A DNA stretch of 64,000 bases from Bolinopsis microptera (GCF_026151205.1 NC_087072.1:14050169-14114168); one strand, 5' to 3'. Numbered from the stretch's first letter, positions 1-15,318 are shown. Numbers and translations are program-made. The notes: generated by a model from the letters alone, not told the origin.

Positions 1-100
1 AGGGCTCTGGTTAGAGCAAGTAAACCTACAAGACTCGTCGACGTTCTTGCTTGACGAAACAAATAGTTTACGAGTATCACCCGTTAAGGCCCTGCAGTGA
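1..100 (-). repeat. Structured short repeat, family A (copy 1)
   Basis: On the minus strand this reads AACGGGTGATACTCGTAAA, an ATTTGTTT stretch, GTCGACGAGTC, then a TAGGTTT block. The same ordered blocks recur at 465-592, 14556-14648 and 14836-14947. Inner parts differ between copies but short self-complementary blocks are kept. This copy is the most divergent and may run off the left edge. Function unknown. Confidence 0.6.
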
Positions 101-120
101 CGTGCATTTCGCCGATTTAA

Positions 121-208
121 CTTGTATCACGTTGTGACACCCACGGTCGTTCTCACGATACAGGAGGAGCCGCGCACTCGTGCGCGGCGGGTCATACAAC
201 GTATGACA
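121..208 (+). repeat. Structured short repeat, family C (copy 1)
   Basis: TGTATCACGTTG, a CCCACGGT block, CGATACAGG, a GC-rich hairpin GCCGCGCAC/GTGCGCGGC, then CGGGTCATAC and a GTCATAC/GTATGAC stem. The same order occurs reverse-complemented at 15083-15195, and a fragment (ATACAACGTATGACAAG) near 41688. It lies between two A copies here, as it lies next to an A copy in the second cluster. Confidence 0.6.
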
Positions 209-464
209 AAATTTAACGAAGTGTGGTTGCGAGAATGGAGAAGCATTATTTTATATTGGATGCGCGGCCCAGTAGTGCATTGCGCTACAAGAAAATGTAT
301 ATCATTTTGGTAAAAGACACGCGCTATATACAATATATTTCCACCAAAAGTTGCACTAACCAAAGCCCTCTCGCTTGCAGTAGCGCGCGACCGCCGAAGG
401 CGCGCTTGTGAAACAAGCGCGTCACGCAGTACGCGTATACACATGGCTATGTGAAACCAAAAGT

Positions 465-592
465 ATTAACGGGTGATACTTGTAAAATATTTGTTTCAAA
501 TATTAAGACCGTCGCCGCGCGTCGACGAGTCCAACTCGGCGCGCGTTTTGGTAGGTTCGGTTATAAACCTACAACCAAAAGCACATGGCGCC
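465..592 (+). repeat. Structured short repeat, family A (copy 2)
   Basis: AACGGGTGATACTTGTAAAA, ATTTGTTTC, a GC-rich hairpin (CGCGCGTCGACGAG / CTCGGCGCGCG around a CCAA loop), then GGTAGGTT and AACCTACAA, which can pair as a terminal hairpin. Same block order as the copies near 14.6 and 14.9 kb. Around it, 209-464 and 593-990 hold no recognisable gene. Confidence 0.65.
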
Positions 593-989
593 AAAATCTG
601 ACAAATTGTAAAACTCCCAGGAAACCGTACTGTTAGGGGCCTAACTTCGGAAGTAAAAGAGATAGAAACGTCCGGTTTTCAACAAAATGTCCGTCTCGTA
701 AAACTAAAGTAGGCTCCCCAGGAGCCAAATTCAAAACAATGTAGATTTTGAATTATCGCGAAAAGTTTGATTTTGGGCTAAATAAAAGATCGCAGCTTTT
801 AAACTTTGTGAAGTAATGTCGTTGTCATGACTCCATATTGTAATTCACGCGAGCGAGCGAGCGATCATGCAGTGAACGTTACGTCACGCGCGCTGACACA
901 CGTGCCATCGAAAAACAACCACCTCTAGTACCACGGCCAGCCGGTAAGCTTTTCTGGGCTGAAATTAACGTTTTTAATGTTCAAATATG

Positions 990-1072
990 TTTTTACCTGG
1001 GGACCTCAGGCTAATATGTTCATAAACCGAATAGAGATTAGGCAGAATGACAGGCTGAGCGCGGGGCCGGGG
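990..1072 (+). repeat. Structured short repeat, family B (copy 1)
   Basis: Starts with the near-palindrome CCTGGGGACCTCAGG, continues with CTAATATGTTCATAAAC and ends with GAATGACAGGCTGAGCGC. Copies lie at 9650-9737 and 14753-14833 (+) and 54638-54737 (-). The terminal GAATGACAGGCTGAGCGC segment is the best conserved part. No ORF. Confidence 0.65.
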
Positions 1073-2740
1073 GCCATGAGTACGAGTAAATATGCATATG
1101 TTTAAAATTTGTAGCGCAATGCGTTAGTGTTACTGTGCCACGCCGCATGGCACACTCAATGAGGCTTCTCACATGACAGCGAAATGCGCTTCTGTGCCGC
1201 GCCGAGCTGCGATGAATTGACATCGTCAATTAAGTTAATATTGAATATGTATGATTGTACATTGTACATGACTTAAGACTTTGAAATAAATATTTATATA
1301 TAGTCTAGGTCTTTATACTTTATCATTTATAAATTTATAAATGTATACTGATTTCTGAAATGTAAGGTCCAGTTAAAATAATACATAAATCTAAAAACGA
1401 TAATCACTAGAAATGATTAATGTGCGATATAATAACAACAAATTTGACTTCGACTGTCAACCAAAAATATCGATTTAAGTTCTATAATTATTTGACTGTA
1501 ATTTACTGTAATTTGAATTACCTTGAAATGATAAATATGCTTGATGTTTAACCGAAAATTGATCGATTGACGATGCCAATTTTTTTCCAATCCATTAGCG
1601 CATCGTGCAACAAATAAAACCAAAAGCAAACTCATATCATAGCAAACTCATATTAAGTCAATCGCAATTTCAAGCTTGAAGTTGCAAATCAAAACTTTTA
1701 TTCACCAGGTTCTGAGGTTCCAGCAAAAACTTAAATGTCGTTAAATCACTGTTAAATTGGCATCGTTAATTGTTTTGTCACTTTCATATAAAATGTAAAT
1801 TGTAAAAGTAGAACGTCACATTTTTAACTTAAACGTTAGTGGTGTCAGGAAGAAGGACCAGTTCTCGGACTTCTCAAGAATGATTTTCGCTAATGCTATC
1901 AACTAATCAACTATTTACGTCATACAGCATTCCCTGAAATCGAATATGTGATATGATTGAAATTTAAGAGATATGTTCAATGCATTAATAATTGTGAATT
2001 GACACAATTTTCCATCATCCATGCAAATCAAATTCAATTTAAAATAGGTTAAATAGTAAATTGTTTAATACTTATTATAATTTATAGTACTAATAATTTT
2101 GCTATTTGAAATAAAAATCTAGCTGTTATGTATCAAACTGAAACATACCTTTCTGAACGCTTCCTGTTCAATTGTCTGTTTCCAGTCATGTCATCATGAG
2201 TCAAGCATCTCAAAAGCACAATGTTGACGTTTTCTTAACCGCAAAAGTTGTAATATTTAGTGTTAACGCGACGGGTGCTGACTGCTGTCACTTAATTGTT
2301 CTAATATCAAAAGTAACTGAAACAAAAAAGGCTGGCACAGTGGCGCCATTGGTTAATAATAAATGTTATGAACAATTTAAAAATCTGCACATTTTATATT
2401 CTTATATTTGATCCTTCGAACAGCTGTTGAGCAATGAAACGCAAACATAATCTTAGCAAAATGAATATATTTCTTTTATCTTCAGCATTTAATCAGTCAC
2501 ATGATCTGAGAATATCAATGGTTAGTTTGAAAATGTCAAAAATTCTCATCAAAAATGTAGTAAAGTCTCAAAAAATTAATTTAGCATCTCGTAAAAATGG
2601 AATAGTTTAAAATCGGAACAAAATTAATCGCATATACTATAATAATGTGGAGTCTGCAGTAGTTCATTAAATCAAAAAGACGCAATTCAAAAATTGATAG
2701 ACTGCATATATAAACAAAAAATGGACGATTTAAAAATAAA
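1073..2740. other. AT-rich intergenic DNA, nothing recognised
   Basis: AT-rich sequence with only short chance ORFs of under 80 codons, none with a recognisable domain or splice context. If the FAMeT/Sushi-like gene at 5381-7476 continues 3', its remaining exons could lie here or beyond the left edge, but I found no convincing phase-1 exon. Confidence 0.4.
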
Positions 2741-2760
2741 ATTCGGGACACCATGAAAAA

Positions 2761-5080
2761 TTAGCTTCCAGAAACGGAATTCACATTGTTCAGGCCAAAC
2801 GGATAAAGTGTCTTCAATTTGTTAATATAAAACTGTTCTGACTTTCTAATATTATCTGGGGATGTAGAACACAAAATATCAAAATGGAAACTTTCATTGA
2901 AAACAGATCTTTCCCTCAAATTATGAACTGAAAAAAGATGTGCCCCTAAAACATTCTCGTCATCAAAATCTCTGTGGCTCTCAACATTCCCCTTACTACT
3001 CGCCTCTAAAATCTCATAATATTTACTGCGATGACCATTCACACGTTGGCTGAGGCTGGTGACTGTTTTTCCCACGTATACGTTATTAACAGTACAAAGT
3101 TTGCATGTCGCGCCGTACACAATGTTGCGTGTCTTACAGTTACCACCTTGAGTTCTGACTGAGTGTCCATTATTGGAGACCATGGAATTGCCACTAACAA
3201 GGTGACAAGTTTGGCAGGGTCTGCCTTTCTTCTTCTCACCAGGTTTGGTGCATGGGTCAGTTGTTCTTGACTCTGAACCTAAGGCAAGCTTCTTTCTCTT
3301 GAATAAAGTGTCCTTTAAGTTAGGGGCTCGCCTGGTCACCACTTGGAGTTTAGGGATCCTCTCAGGGTTCTCACTGCTCCAAGTACGGCTATTTGAGATG
3401 ATGTTACTGGCCTCTTTAGCCTTTTCCTTGGTTTCCTCATAGCCCGCACCGAATGTAACAATCCATGGTGTGAAAGAAGGGGGACCCTGATCCTTTGCCT
3501 TGTACTGTAAAGTTCTTGGTATCGATCTGACATCACTGATGACCTCTCTCACCATATCAGTAGGATATGAAGACCGTTCAAAAAACAACTGAAGCTCTGC
3601 CAATCTCTCATCCAGCAAGACGTCATCATTGATTATCCTTCTGTATCGAAGTGCCTGTGAGAAGACTATACTCCGGAAGGTATGTCGTGGATGGAAACTT
3701 GAGAATTCTAGATACCTGTTGGCGTCAGTAGGTTTCCTAAACAGATCTGTTGTGAGTCTCCCTCCAACAAACTTGTACTGAATGTCCAGGAACTGAGTGA
3801 ACTCCGTGATTGGTTTCACTTCGTATGTAATATCTAAGCCATAGTTATCAACCATCTTACTGCGTAATGACCCTACCCATTCTTCAAAACCAATCATAGA
3901 ACCTCTCCACATACCTTGGCCCGAAATATCATCCACAAACCGATCAAGGTTCTTGAGCTCCTCTGGTCTAACAACCGGGTCGTAAACCAGACTCTTTAGG
4001 ACAAAGAATAAAGCAATGTTACCGCAATCCACTGAATTGATACCTCCAGTGGGTACACCGTTAACGACCTCATACCAGTTGTCTGCATTCTTCAAGACTG
4101 CCGAATCAAAACTAAGCTGTATCAGTCCCTTCAGCCAAGTCCTGAACTCCTCAGACCAATCTGGTCTACACGACTCCATAGCATCATCTAAGGCTGACAT
4201 CACCAAGCTATGTTGCAGAGAATCGTATAGAGAAACAATATCAATACTGAAGCTGATCCAAGTATCGACTACTTGTCCGGAAGCTGCCAATTCCTCGAGT
4301 TTTATGAGAGCTGCAGTTGAATCTTTAACAAGATCTATACAGTAATCCCTGGCAAGAGGTCCCAACCACTTCCAAACAACAAACTTATCTGATCTTGCAG
4401 TTACTCCTCTAGAGAGATCAGTCACGAATCGACTGGGTGGAATCTTTTTCTCTCTAATTTCAGTCTCAGTCAGCTTGTGAATTTTCAGTAATGGGTAACC
4501 ATACGGAATATCGGGCTTGACTAGATCTGAAGTGCTCTGTGAAAGAGTGTCCCGATCAGACTTCTGAATCAAACCAACCACACACTTAGACTGTTCACCA
4601 CTTACATACTTCCGCTCCAAACCAGATGACCACAGCTCTAACAACCTCCCTCTCAAAGATCCAGTAGGATCAGTTTGCAAAGGTCTGTATCTCAAAGGGT
4701 CCTCAACTTTGGCAGAAGTGATATCCTTGATTATCTGAGGGGTGACAATGATTATCGCACCGCCCTTATCAGCCGATGTTATGGCCATCCTTGACAGCCT
4801 TCTTCAACCACATATACCCTTCACTCTCATAGCGGTTCATATTAGATTCAAGTTTTCTGGGCTTGAAGTTGTCTACAAAATTGACAATGTTGTCTTTTGC
4901 AGACTTGATGGCCGGGTCTTCAAAAGAAGTACAAGGAGCTGTTACTGGTTTCTTCAGTAGCTCCATAGGAACTTCGTTATCCCGTGCTGAGTTCTTAAAA
5001 ACAGCTTTCCATGCTTGTTTGTTGGCAGCATTGTACCCATCTACTTTGAACTGCATCTCATCAAAATCCGGCCAGGGCAC
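2761..5080 (-). mobile_element. Penelope-like retroelement (RT + GIY-YIG), degenerate
   Basis: Two overlapping minus-strand frames (5080-4769 and 4788-2761) together make one Penelope-like polyprotein. The reverse transcriptase shows the ADKGGA block at its start, a GVPTGGI block, FVDDI as the polymerase aspartates, and the RKPTDANRYLEFSSFHPRH block typical of PLEs. The C-terminus has a Cys-x2-Cys linker and a GIY-YIG endonuclease (NIVYGATCKLC then VYVGKT and a downstream R-x3-HR). A single frameshift near 4785 separates the N-terminal part from the RT. I found no long terminal repeats or hammerhead core in the flanks. Confidence 0.9.
2761..5080 (-). pseudogene. PLE polyprotein, one frameshift
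   Basis: The large frame is 675 codons and ends at a TAA at 2761-2763. The upstream frame gives about 100 residues ending WLKKAVKDG just before its stop, and the downstream frame resumes with ITSADKGGA. Sequence across the junction is continuous apart from frame, so this is an indel, not a missing exon. RT and endonuclease catalytic motifs look intact, suggesting recent decay or a sequencing indel. The product would copy its RNA by target-primed reverse transcription in the nucleus. It lies just 3' of the last visible exon of the FAMeT/Sushi-like gene, so it may sit in an intron or 3' flank of that gene. Confidence 0.8.
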
Positions 5081-5380
5081 ATTTTATAACTTGAAAATTC
5101 AAATGCGCAAAAACTATTCGAAATTGAAATAGCTCAATTTATTTACTTTTTATATTAATGATTAACAAATAAATTGCCGGAGCTGAAAATTCGATCCAAG
5201 TTGATAGCTTAACTTATCTTTAGTTTGTGTGCATTAAAATAATTTGATTCATGATAACAGCATTTAGTGTTGTACATAGTTATTTGCAGCCAGGTTCTAC
5301 TGTTCCCTAAAACAAGTATGAAACTGGCTACAATTATAGAATGATGTAATTGTAGGTGTAAAGTCATGAAAATACCTTAC

Positions 5381-6621
5381 CTGGCAGTGGTAACTTGCAT
5401 TTGGGCATACTTCCTGAATATGAGTAAGAGGTTCCATAATTACAGATAACTTCGATGCTTCCTAATCCATTGTTGAAAGTTGCGGGTTTGATACATGTCA
5501 CAGTCAACCGGGTGTCCATGGTGACAAGTGGTTGAGGAGAAACTTTTGTAAAAGACCATGATGAAGGCACTCCATCGCAACCTCCTGTGAAGATGTTTAG
5601 TCATGTGTGGGATATTGGTTTAATTTTTGTCATAGATCTTTATTCTCTCAATAGTAATGGGGTAATGTTAATGGGACTACCATGCAGTACCACCACCATA
5701 CTTGTTTCCCATTTTTCATCATTCCACAAATTTCGTAAATTTATTTTATATTTGCTATGGTAATTTTATCATCATTTAAAGAGCACATTAAGATTCTAAA
5801 CCATATATTTTTATTCACCCATCCGATATTGAGCCGAGGCATTGAATGTGAACTTCAATTTTGCCACGTCCTGGCTCCAATAGCTTTTCCAGTCGGGATA
5901 ATCGCAAGTTGAGTCAGACATCAGGATGTTGATCATTTCGTGATTGTTGAAGGAAGCTACTAGCCTCGGGGAGTTTCCAGATCTTTTTGTTAATGTTATC
6001 ATCCAAACACCGTTTTTACCACTCGCACCACTGTAGCTTCCTCTACCAGGTATTCCGAGATCATTGCACCGAGCAATGTAGTACTGCTTCGGACCAAGGT
6101 GTATCTCCAGCCTTCCTACCTCCCTGTCCTGAACATATTATATAGATACAAGATTATATGTGATGTAGTACTATCAATTATCATACATGACTATGATTCA
6201 TAGTCATACCACATACTATATAGATAGGAAAACATTTACGACTAAAAGTCAGTTACCTCGGATGTGTATAACCAGATGTCAAATCTATTTTCTGAGTTTG
6301 TCCGTACCTCCAATGGAACGCCCTCAAGGTCGAAGTTGAACAGTGATCCCCGGTCTATATTATTCCAGCCTAAAATAGATATTATGGAGAATAAAAGCAG
6401 TGATTTATTTACACTCCTTAGACTTTACACTCCTTAGACTTTACAAAAATTGGTGAGGTTAACTGGCTGTATATATTAAGACGTATTATATGGAAGAACA
6501 GAAAGTTGGCCATGTATTTCATACTGTCCTTACAGAGTTGTAGACAATCGATAGTTACTGTGACTATTGACAGCGACAATTATTATGTATAATAATCTCT
6601 GATGACTCTAAGATTGACCAG

Positions 6622-6661
<40 letters not shown>

Positions 6662-7476
6662 CTCTAAGAGGAAAGAGTCATCAGAGACTATGATACTAAG
6701 TAAGATAAGAGAAATCTGAGGAGAGGAAGTTTAACACAAAGATCACATGTGTTTTGATGATCGTTATAAACTGATAAACATGTCTTAAACTTGGAGTGGA
6801 AGAGCATTAACTGTGGAGGGTTGGGAGGGATGGAACACGGAGATGTGGAAATAAAACAAAGAATGATACAGGGTGGCCCAGAAGTAAGCGCCCACACGAA
6901 ACCCTTTAATAACTCCAAACTCACGTAATTCGTGTCAGAATTGTACATTATATTTTTCAGAGATTATTGTCATAAAATGAAAACGTTGGTTGGTTAGTTA
7001 TAGAACCCGTCCTTAATCTCGTACACTCAGAATTGAGTTGGATAATTTTCCGATACGATATTACCATCCGTATTTTATTACGGGTGGTATCAAAAGTTTC
7101 TAGACACATTTGATTTGATAATTGAAAAGCTTTCCTCAAATTTCAAGTTGATTGTTTAACATTTAACCGAGTAAATTTTAAAATCTGGCGGATCCGTGAT
7201 CTCGTCACTCAATCATTGATCTCATCAGGAGCTGGAGCTAGCGTATTTCAAACACCAGAAAATTCTAGCGAACTTTAATTCAGGGATAAGATAAGCAGGA
7301 TAATGAACAATGAACATGGTTGATTTTAGATTACAAGTAAAATATTTGTATCGCTTAATTTGCGAGCAGTTGTTGGCTGAACTGCCAACAACAAATAAGT
7401 CTTTACCTTCACCAACAGCAGGTCCTACAAGGAACAACGTCAGGATCATCAGGATGTCCTTGGAGCGAATGTTCAT
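5381..7476 (-). CDS. Secreted FAMeT-like/Sushi-like modular protein (3' end not found)
   Basis: Four minus-strand exons join in frame: 7407-7476, 6257-6369, 5819-6128 and 5381-5584, with GT/AG at every junction and phases 1, 0, 1, 1. Exon 1 encodes MNIRSKDILMILTLFLVGPA, a signal peptide. Exons 2-3 give about 140 residues starting GWNNIDRGSLFNFDLEGVPL, with LEVRT, YYIARCND and VWMITL strands. This resembles the farnesoic-acid-methyltransferase-like (FAMeT) lectin-like fold, but the match is by eye only. Exon 4 is a symmetric 1-1 module of 68 codons with four cysteines (GGCDG, VTCIK, VICNY, PKCKL) spaced like a Sushi/CCP domain. The exon ends with a proper donor (GTAAGG), so more exons are expected, but the Penelope element begins about 300 bp downstream. 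Probably an extracellular adhesion or recognition protein; role inferred from modules. Confidence 0.65.
6629..6655. repeat. (GA)n microsatellite
   Basis: Uninterrupted GA dinucleotides followed by AAGAGA. It sits in the first intron of the modular secreted gene. Confidence 0.9.
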
Positions 7477-7641
7477 ATTCCTTCTGGACGTCAGTTTCTG
7501 ACTCTTCTGCTTCAGATTGATGAATGGGTCACAGTGTTTCGTCGGCCGAATCATTAAATATAATTATATTTGCGCTGCCCGAGATATATTTCAGTTGATA
7601 AGTTAATAATATAATCGCCATTATAATAATTCCTTGAACTA

Positions 7642-7760
7642 CAGTAAAACCTTGCTCTAACGTGCATCGAGGAAGAAAATAATTTATACCATAATCCATA
7701 TTAATATTATACAATACAACTGCGTTGTAACGAGGACCGCGTGATAACGAGGTACCACTG
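7642..7760. mobile_element. pogo/Tigger-like MITE
   Basis: Begins TA-CAGTAAAACCTTGCTCTAAC and ends GTGATAACGAGGTACCACTG-TA. These degenerate terminal inverted repeats have the pattern of pogo/Tigger elements, which target TA. About 119 bp with no coding capacity. It lies upstream of exon 1 of the modular secreted gene. Confidence 0.6.
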
Positions 7761-7764
7761 TATA

Positions 7765-10340
7765 ATATACAGTGTATATCACGTAAAATTTACAAGGTGT
7801 GGGACGATATGAGAGCTATATAATAGGGAGTAAATCCTGTATCACCACTGTCAGGAGAGATGCAAATGTAAAGCGATTTGAAGAGGACATGAGAGAGCAA
7901 ACTGGGCCCACTATCACTATTAGCATTATAATGTAGGGCTCCTCTATACTTAGCCTCACCTTCTTTGGAAGATTAAGCGTCACTGTCAGCCATGAATTGC
8001 ATGCACGAGTTTCAGGGATTGACCACTAGCAACGCCTTATTGTATCCACGTGCTGTTATAGGGAATCTCTCTGCAGAACAATAAGAACGTTACGTAGCTC
8101 TCAGAGTTCAATCACTTAATCGATATAAATGTATTGCTCTCACAGCAAGCTGATTTTCTCGACAGATGGCGAACATTGTGCGAAAAGCAGGAAATGTGAA
8201 TTGTGATGGTTGAATACAAATGTTTATCTGAACTTGCAACAGTTCAATTATATGAACCTAGTGTAGACGGTATTTTCCTTCTTATTGCAAAATAAATGTG
8301 AGGGTTGTCGTGTAATCCTCTTGAGTGTAAAGTGATTTAGCACGCTCGGGCTAACAATACAACTTTAAGCCCTGACTATCACCAGGGTATAATCTTCACT
8401 ATTTTACAGAACACTCATGTGCGTGTAACATAACTCTCAAAAAGTTTTAAAAAGGACAACAATATTTTAAATTACACATTATAATTATAATTGAACCAAT
8501 AAAACAAGTGAGCTCAAGCTATTATAGGTGAGCAGATAAAATTTTCTATTTTTATTATGATTTGCTACTGTAACTGTCACATGGGCTCTCGACAGTAAGC
8601 GTAACAGTATCATCAACAACTTTCAGTTTAAAGGACAATAGAATCACGTTTTGTACGTTTACACTCAGGAATCAAGGAAGTGCCTTACAGTTACAAATAC
8701 ATTTGCTTATGTATTGGTCTACATGGTATTGGTAGAGGTCCGTTGCATCATGCTCAATGCTGTACCGAAAAATACTACTACTACTACTACTAGGGAATGA
8801 ATAATGACAAAATTGGCCCAGAACTTTTTCCAGCGAGGCAGTATATGACCGTTTTTATGGCAGTACTCTAGAAAAAAAGCCATTTGCACAATGTGCAAAT
8901 GGCTTTTTGTGCAATGCACATGCTACAAAGGTTGATCGTGTTGTAATTTGTATAAACTGTTCAATTTGCACCTGGTTTATCTACTCTTTATTTGTGTGAC
9001 ACGTAAAACTCCACCTTACAATGGTCGCAAGGTTCACTGATCACTCACAGTCACTGTGGTCTTACCAGTTCTCTCAAAAGCTCTGAGTTTCAGTTGTGCT
9101 TATATTATTATTACTTTCGTATGTTAATTTTTTAGAGATGAGGAACACCTTACATAAAAATTACATGCAACGAGTTTATGGACTTGAACTCGAGAGTCCA
9201 TAAACTCGTGTTTTTCTCGTTTAGTTTTCACAGAACCGATAAAAAGTCGGTTTATGCACTCTGCTTGAGCTCCATTCTTATTGATCTTGTAGACACCGGT
9301 AAGTAGCGTAGTTCTATTATATATAGAAATTAGAAATTAGAAATAAGAAAGATCATTACAAAATTACATGTGTCAGATCCCAATCAGTTAAATGAAAGTT
9401 ATTCAACCAAACAAAAAAACATAATATCGTAGATAAATAAATAAATGGTTATATATGAGATTATATATGTTTGTTTGTTTGTTTATGAGATTATATATAT
9501 ATATGTATATGAGATACAAATCGAAACAGCGCTTGAGACCCAATTCTCGAGAAATAGAATAAGAAAGAATAAAGGGGGAATCAGAGCCAGACTGGATTAC
9601 GAAATTTTACTGGGTTTAACTTTTAGAGCATCCTAAAAGCTAGGGATCTGTTTACCTGGGGACCCCAGGCTATTATATTTATGTTCACAATACTAATAGA
9701 GATTCGGCGGAATGACAGGCTGAGCGCTGCCCAGTAAGCTAGGGATCGGTCTGCCTTTTTCAACATATTTTATCGATATGGCTATGAGTATGAAGTATGA
9801 ACGGGATGGAAATTCTCTGTTTCATTTCATATCATTTCAACGTCAGTTGGAGTGGGATTGATGATATTACAAACATATTAGATTTTCCAGCCAATCCATT
9901 AAATTCATGAGTCATTCATCATTCACAATTCAGGGCCAAACCAGTGACCGCGTGTCATTTGTAATATCTTCGAGCATGCATTATAATGTAACTTAATTAA
10001 AATGTCACTCCGGAGCCACTCTATAAGGCTGTGAATCTTGCATCTAGTCTATGGTCTCATCAGTGTGTAATGTTCATCATAGAGACGATTAAACTCGATC
10101 TCAGAAAATAATGGTCGGATCTGACTCAATTTACAGCGCCGAGTGCCTCTTGGTGATATTCTGAGTTATACCAAGTTTGAAGGTCCCACCTTAATTAGTC
10201 TGGGTTTAATGAGCAAATAAGTCCCTAATAACTTAATTACTATCGAGAGACCTCTCTAGCGATCCCTCCCTTTCTTTATATGATCAATATGCCGCTAATG
10301 TGGTCCCGCGTTACCAAGAGATCACGCGCGCAGTCACGTG
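7765..10340. other. Intergenic, small palindromes only
   Basis: No gene recognised. Contains a perfect 16-bp-arm hairpin at 8874-8908 (arm AAAAAGCCATTTGCAC, 3-base loop), a 15-bp-arm palindrome at about 9170-9209 (ACGAGTTTATGGACT), an ACT triplet run near 8775, and family B copy 2. These look like fold-back element remnants. Confidence 0.5.
9650..9737 (+). repeat. Structured short repeat, family B (copy 2)
   Basis: TTACCTGGGGACCCCAGGCT, with a perfect GGGGACCCC palindrome, then ATGTTCACAATACTAATAG, then GGCGGAATGACAGGCTGAGC and GCCCAGTAA. This is the same block order as at 14753-14833. It stands alone, with no A or C copy next to it. Confidence 0.65.
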
Positions 10341-10349
10341 ACCCGACCT

Positions 10350-10433
10350 ACACTTTTCTTAACCAATGAGAGCGCGTTAAATCGGCAGATGACACTTTTC
10401 TTAACCAATGAGAGCGCGTGAAACCGGCAGATG
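10350..10433 (+). promoter_or_regulatory. Duplicated CCAAT-box promoter block of alpha-tubulin
   Basis: Two adjacent 42-bp copies, 10350-10391 and 10392-10433, each containing CTTAACCAATGAGAGCGCGT. The CCAAT boxes lie about 160-205 bp upstream of the alpha-tubulin ATG. CCAAT boxes bind NF-Y in animal promoters generally. An E-box (CACGTG) lies just upstream at about 10335. Role inferred from position. Confidence 0.6.
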
Positions 10434-10564
10434 ACTATCATGCTGGCAAGTTGCCAGCGCAAGGCTTTAAGGACTGAGAATGTACATCCTTTCTCATTGC
10501 AAAATTATTGTCTCAGTGGTTCGTCGTTACTCTTACTGAGTCTTAGTTTTTATTCAGCCTAAAT

Positions 10565-14157
<3,593 letters not shown>

Positions 14158-14555
14158 ACTCTTTTAAACGTTAAAACATTGACAAAAGGAGGAGGAACAC
14201 TAGAAGTTTATAGAACTTTTACAGCTGCCCGCTTACTTGCCCAATACTTACAAACATACATTTTTTGGTTTGAAAGTTTTGTAATGACTCTTTGTGCTAT
14301 GATTTTTTCAAAACTTTAAAGCTTAGAAATCACGACTTTGTTTCTTTTCTTGGATTATTATCAAGGCAGATGTACTGCTCGATGCATATTATGCAATATA
14401 TCAACGCTCACACAAAATCGCTGGCCAAAATTGAAAATTCTCCTAAAAATATTCCGAAAGGGCTCAGAGGGTGTTCACGAAACTTCATTCGAAGTGTTTT
14501 TGGACGTTGATCCATACTTCATAACAGGGTTTGACTAATAATTAAGTTTAACGCG

Positions 14556-14648
14556 AACGTTAACGGGTGATACTCGTAAAATATCTGTTCCAGGACCGTC
14601 GCGAAGAGTCCAACTCGGCGCGCGTCCTGGTAGGTTGTAAACCTACAA
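14556..14648 (+). repeat. Structured short repeat, family A (copy 3)
   Basis: AACGGGTGATACTCGTAAAA, ATCTGTTCCAGGACC, GAGTCCAACTCGG, then CGCGTCCTGG and the hairpin GTAGGTT-GTAA-ACCTAC. CCAGGAC pairs with GTCCTGG around an inner GAGT/ACTC hairpin, so the copy folds as three consecutive stem-loops. It starts about 400 bp after the tubulin stop. Confidence 0.7.
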
Positions 14649-14752
14649 GCAATAACATTATGATTAACGTCAAGTCAAATCGATTAATTCGCCACAAAAT
14701 ATATTTGACCCATATTATCCCTTGGCCTCAGTTTCAATTTTATCTTTAACGG

Positions 14753-14833
14753 TTACCTGGGGACCTCAGGCTATCATGTTCATTAACAATAACATAGAGA
14801 TTCGGCGGAATGACAGGCTGAGCGCGGCCCAGT
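14753..14833 (+). repeat. Structured short repeat, family B (copy 3)
   Basis: TTACCTGGGGACCTCAGGCT, then ATGTT/AACAT arms, then GGCGGAATGACAGGCTGAGC and GCGGCCCAGTAAC. It sits between two A copies in the same orientation, so A-B-A forms a small composite unit. Confidence 0.7.
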
Positions 14834-14835
14834 AA

Positions 14836-14947
14836 CTTTAACGGGTGATACTCGTAAAATATTTGTTCCATATAATTATATTATGACCGTCGACGAGTCC
14901 AATACAACTCGCGGCGTGCGTCCTGGTAGGTTATAAACCTACAATGT
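14836..14947 (+). repeat. Structured short repeat, family A (copy 4)
   Basis: Starts directly after B copy 3 with AACGGGTGATACTCGTAAAA, then ATTTGTTCC, GACCGTCGACGAGTCC, GCGTCCTGG and the hairpin GTAGGTT-ATA-AACCTAC. An AT-rich insertion distinguishes it from copy 3. Confidence 0.7.
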
Positions 14948-15082
14948 TATTTCTACAAAGGATTTTATCAGCTCTTATTATGAATTAAAACACGCTACAT
15001 TTTTCAAAAAATCGTCAATTTTTACCATGTAATGCACAAATCCCACTTATTTATAAACAATAAAAAAACTTGTCATTGAGTT

Positions 15083-15195
15083 GTCAAACGTTGTATGCAG
15101 TATGACCCGCCGCGCACGAAGTGCGCGGCTCCCCCTGTATCGTCAGGACAATACCACCATAGTGAAACAACCGTGGGGGTCGCAACGTGATACAA
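15083..15195 (-). repeat. Structured short repeat, family C (copy 2)
   Basis: Reverse complement of the 121-208 copy, with an extra 15-20 bases in the middle. The GCCGCGCAC/GTGCGCGGC hairpin and TGTATCACGTTG are conserved. It ends about 35 bp before the large palindrome at 15226. Confidence 0.65.
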
Positions 15196-15225
15196 TAAAA
15201 AACGTAGTATGTAAATAATTAATTA

Positions 15226-15318
15226 TTAATTTTTTCGAGTGAAAAGTGTGACCGGAAAAAAGTGCAAATTATAATTTGCACTTTTTTCCGGTCACACTTT
15301 TCACTCGAAAAATTAATG
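15226..15318. repeat. Near-perfect 93-bp palindrome
   Basis: Arms of about 44 bp, differing by one T in a T-run, meet at AAATT-AT-AATTT. The arm includes TCGAGTGAAAAGTGTGACCG. This is a fold-back sequence with no coding content, a likely MITE or cruciform-forming site. Confidence 0.85.

Noticed and set aside
14836-14947. Hammerhead ribozyme in repeat family A
   Set aside because: GACGAGTCC and GCGTCCTGG recall hammerhead strands, but the required CTGANGA and GAAA core elements are not in the right order on either strand in any copy.
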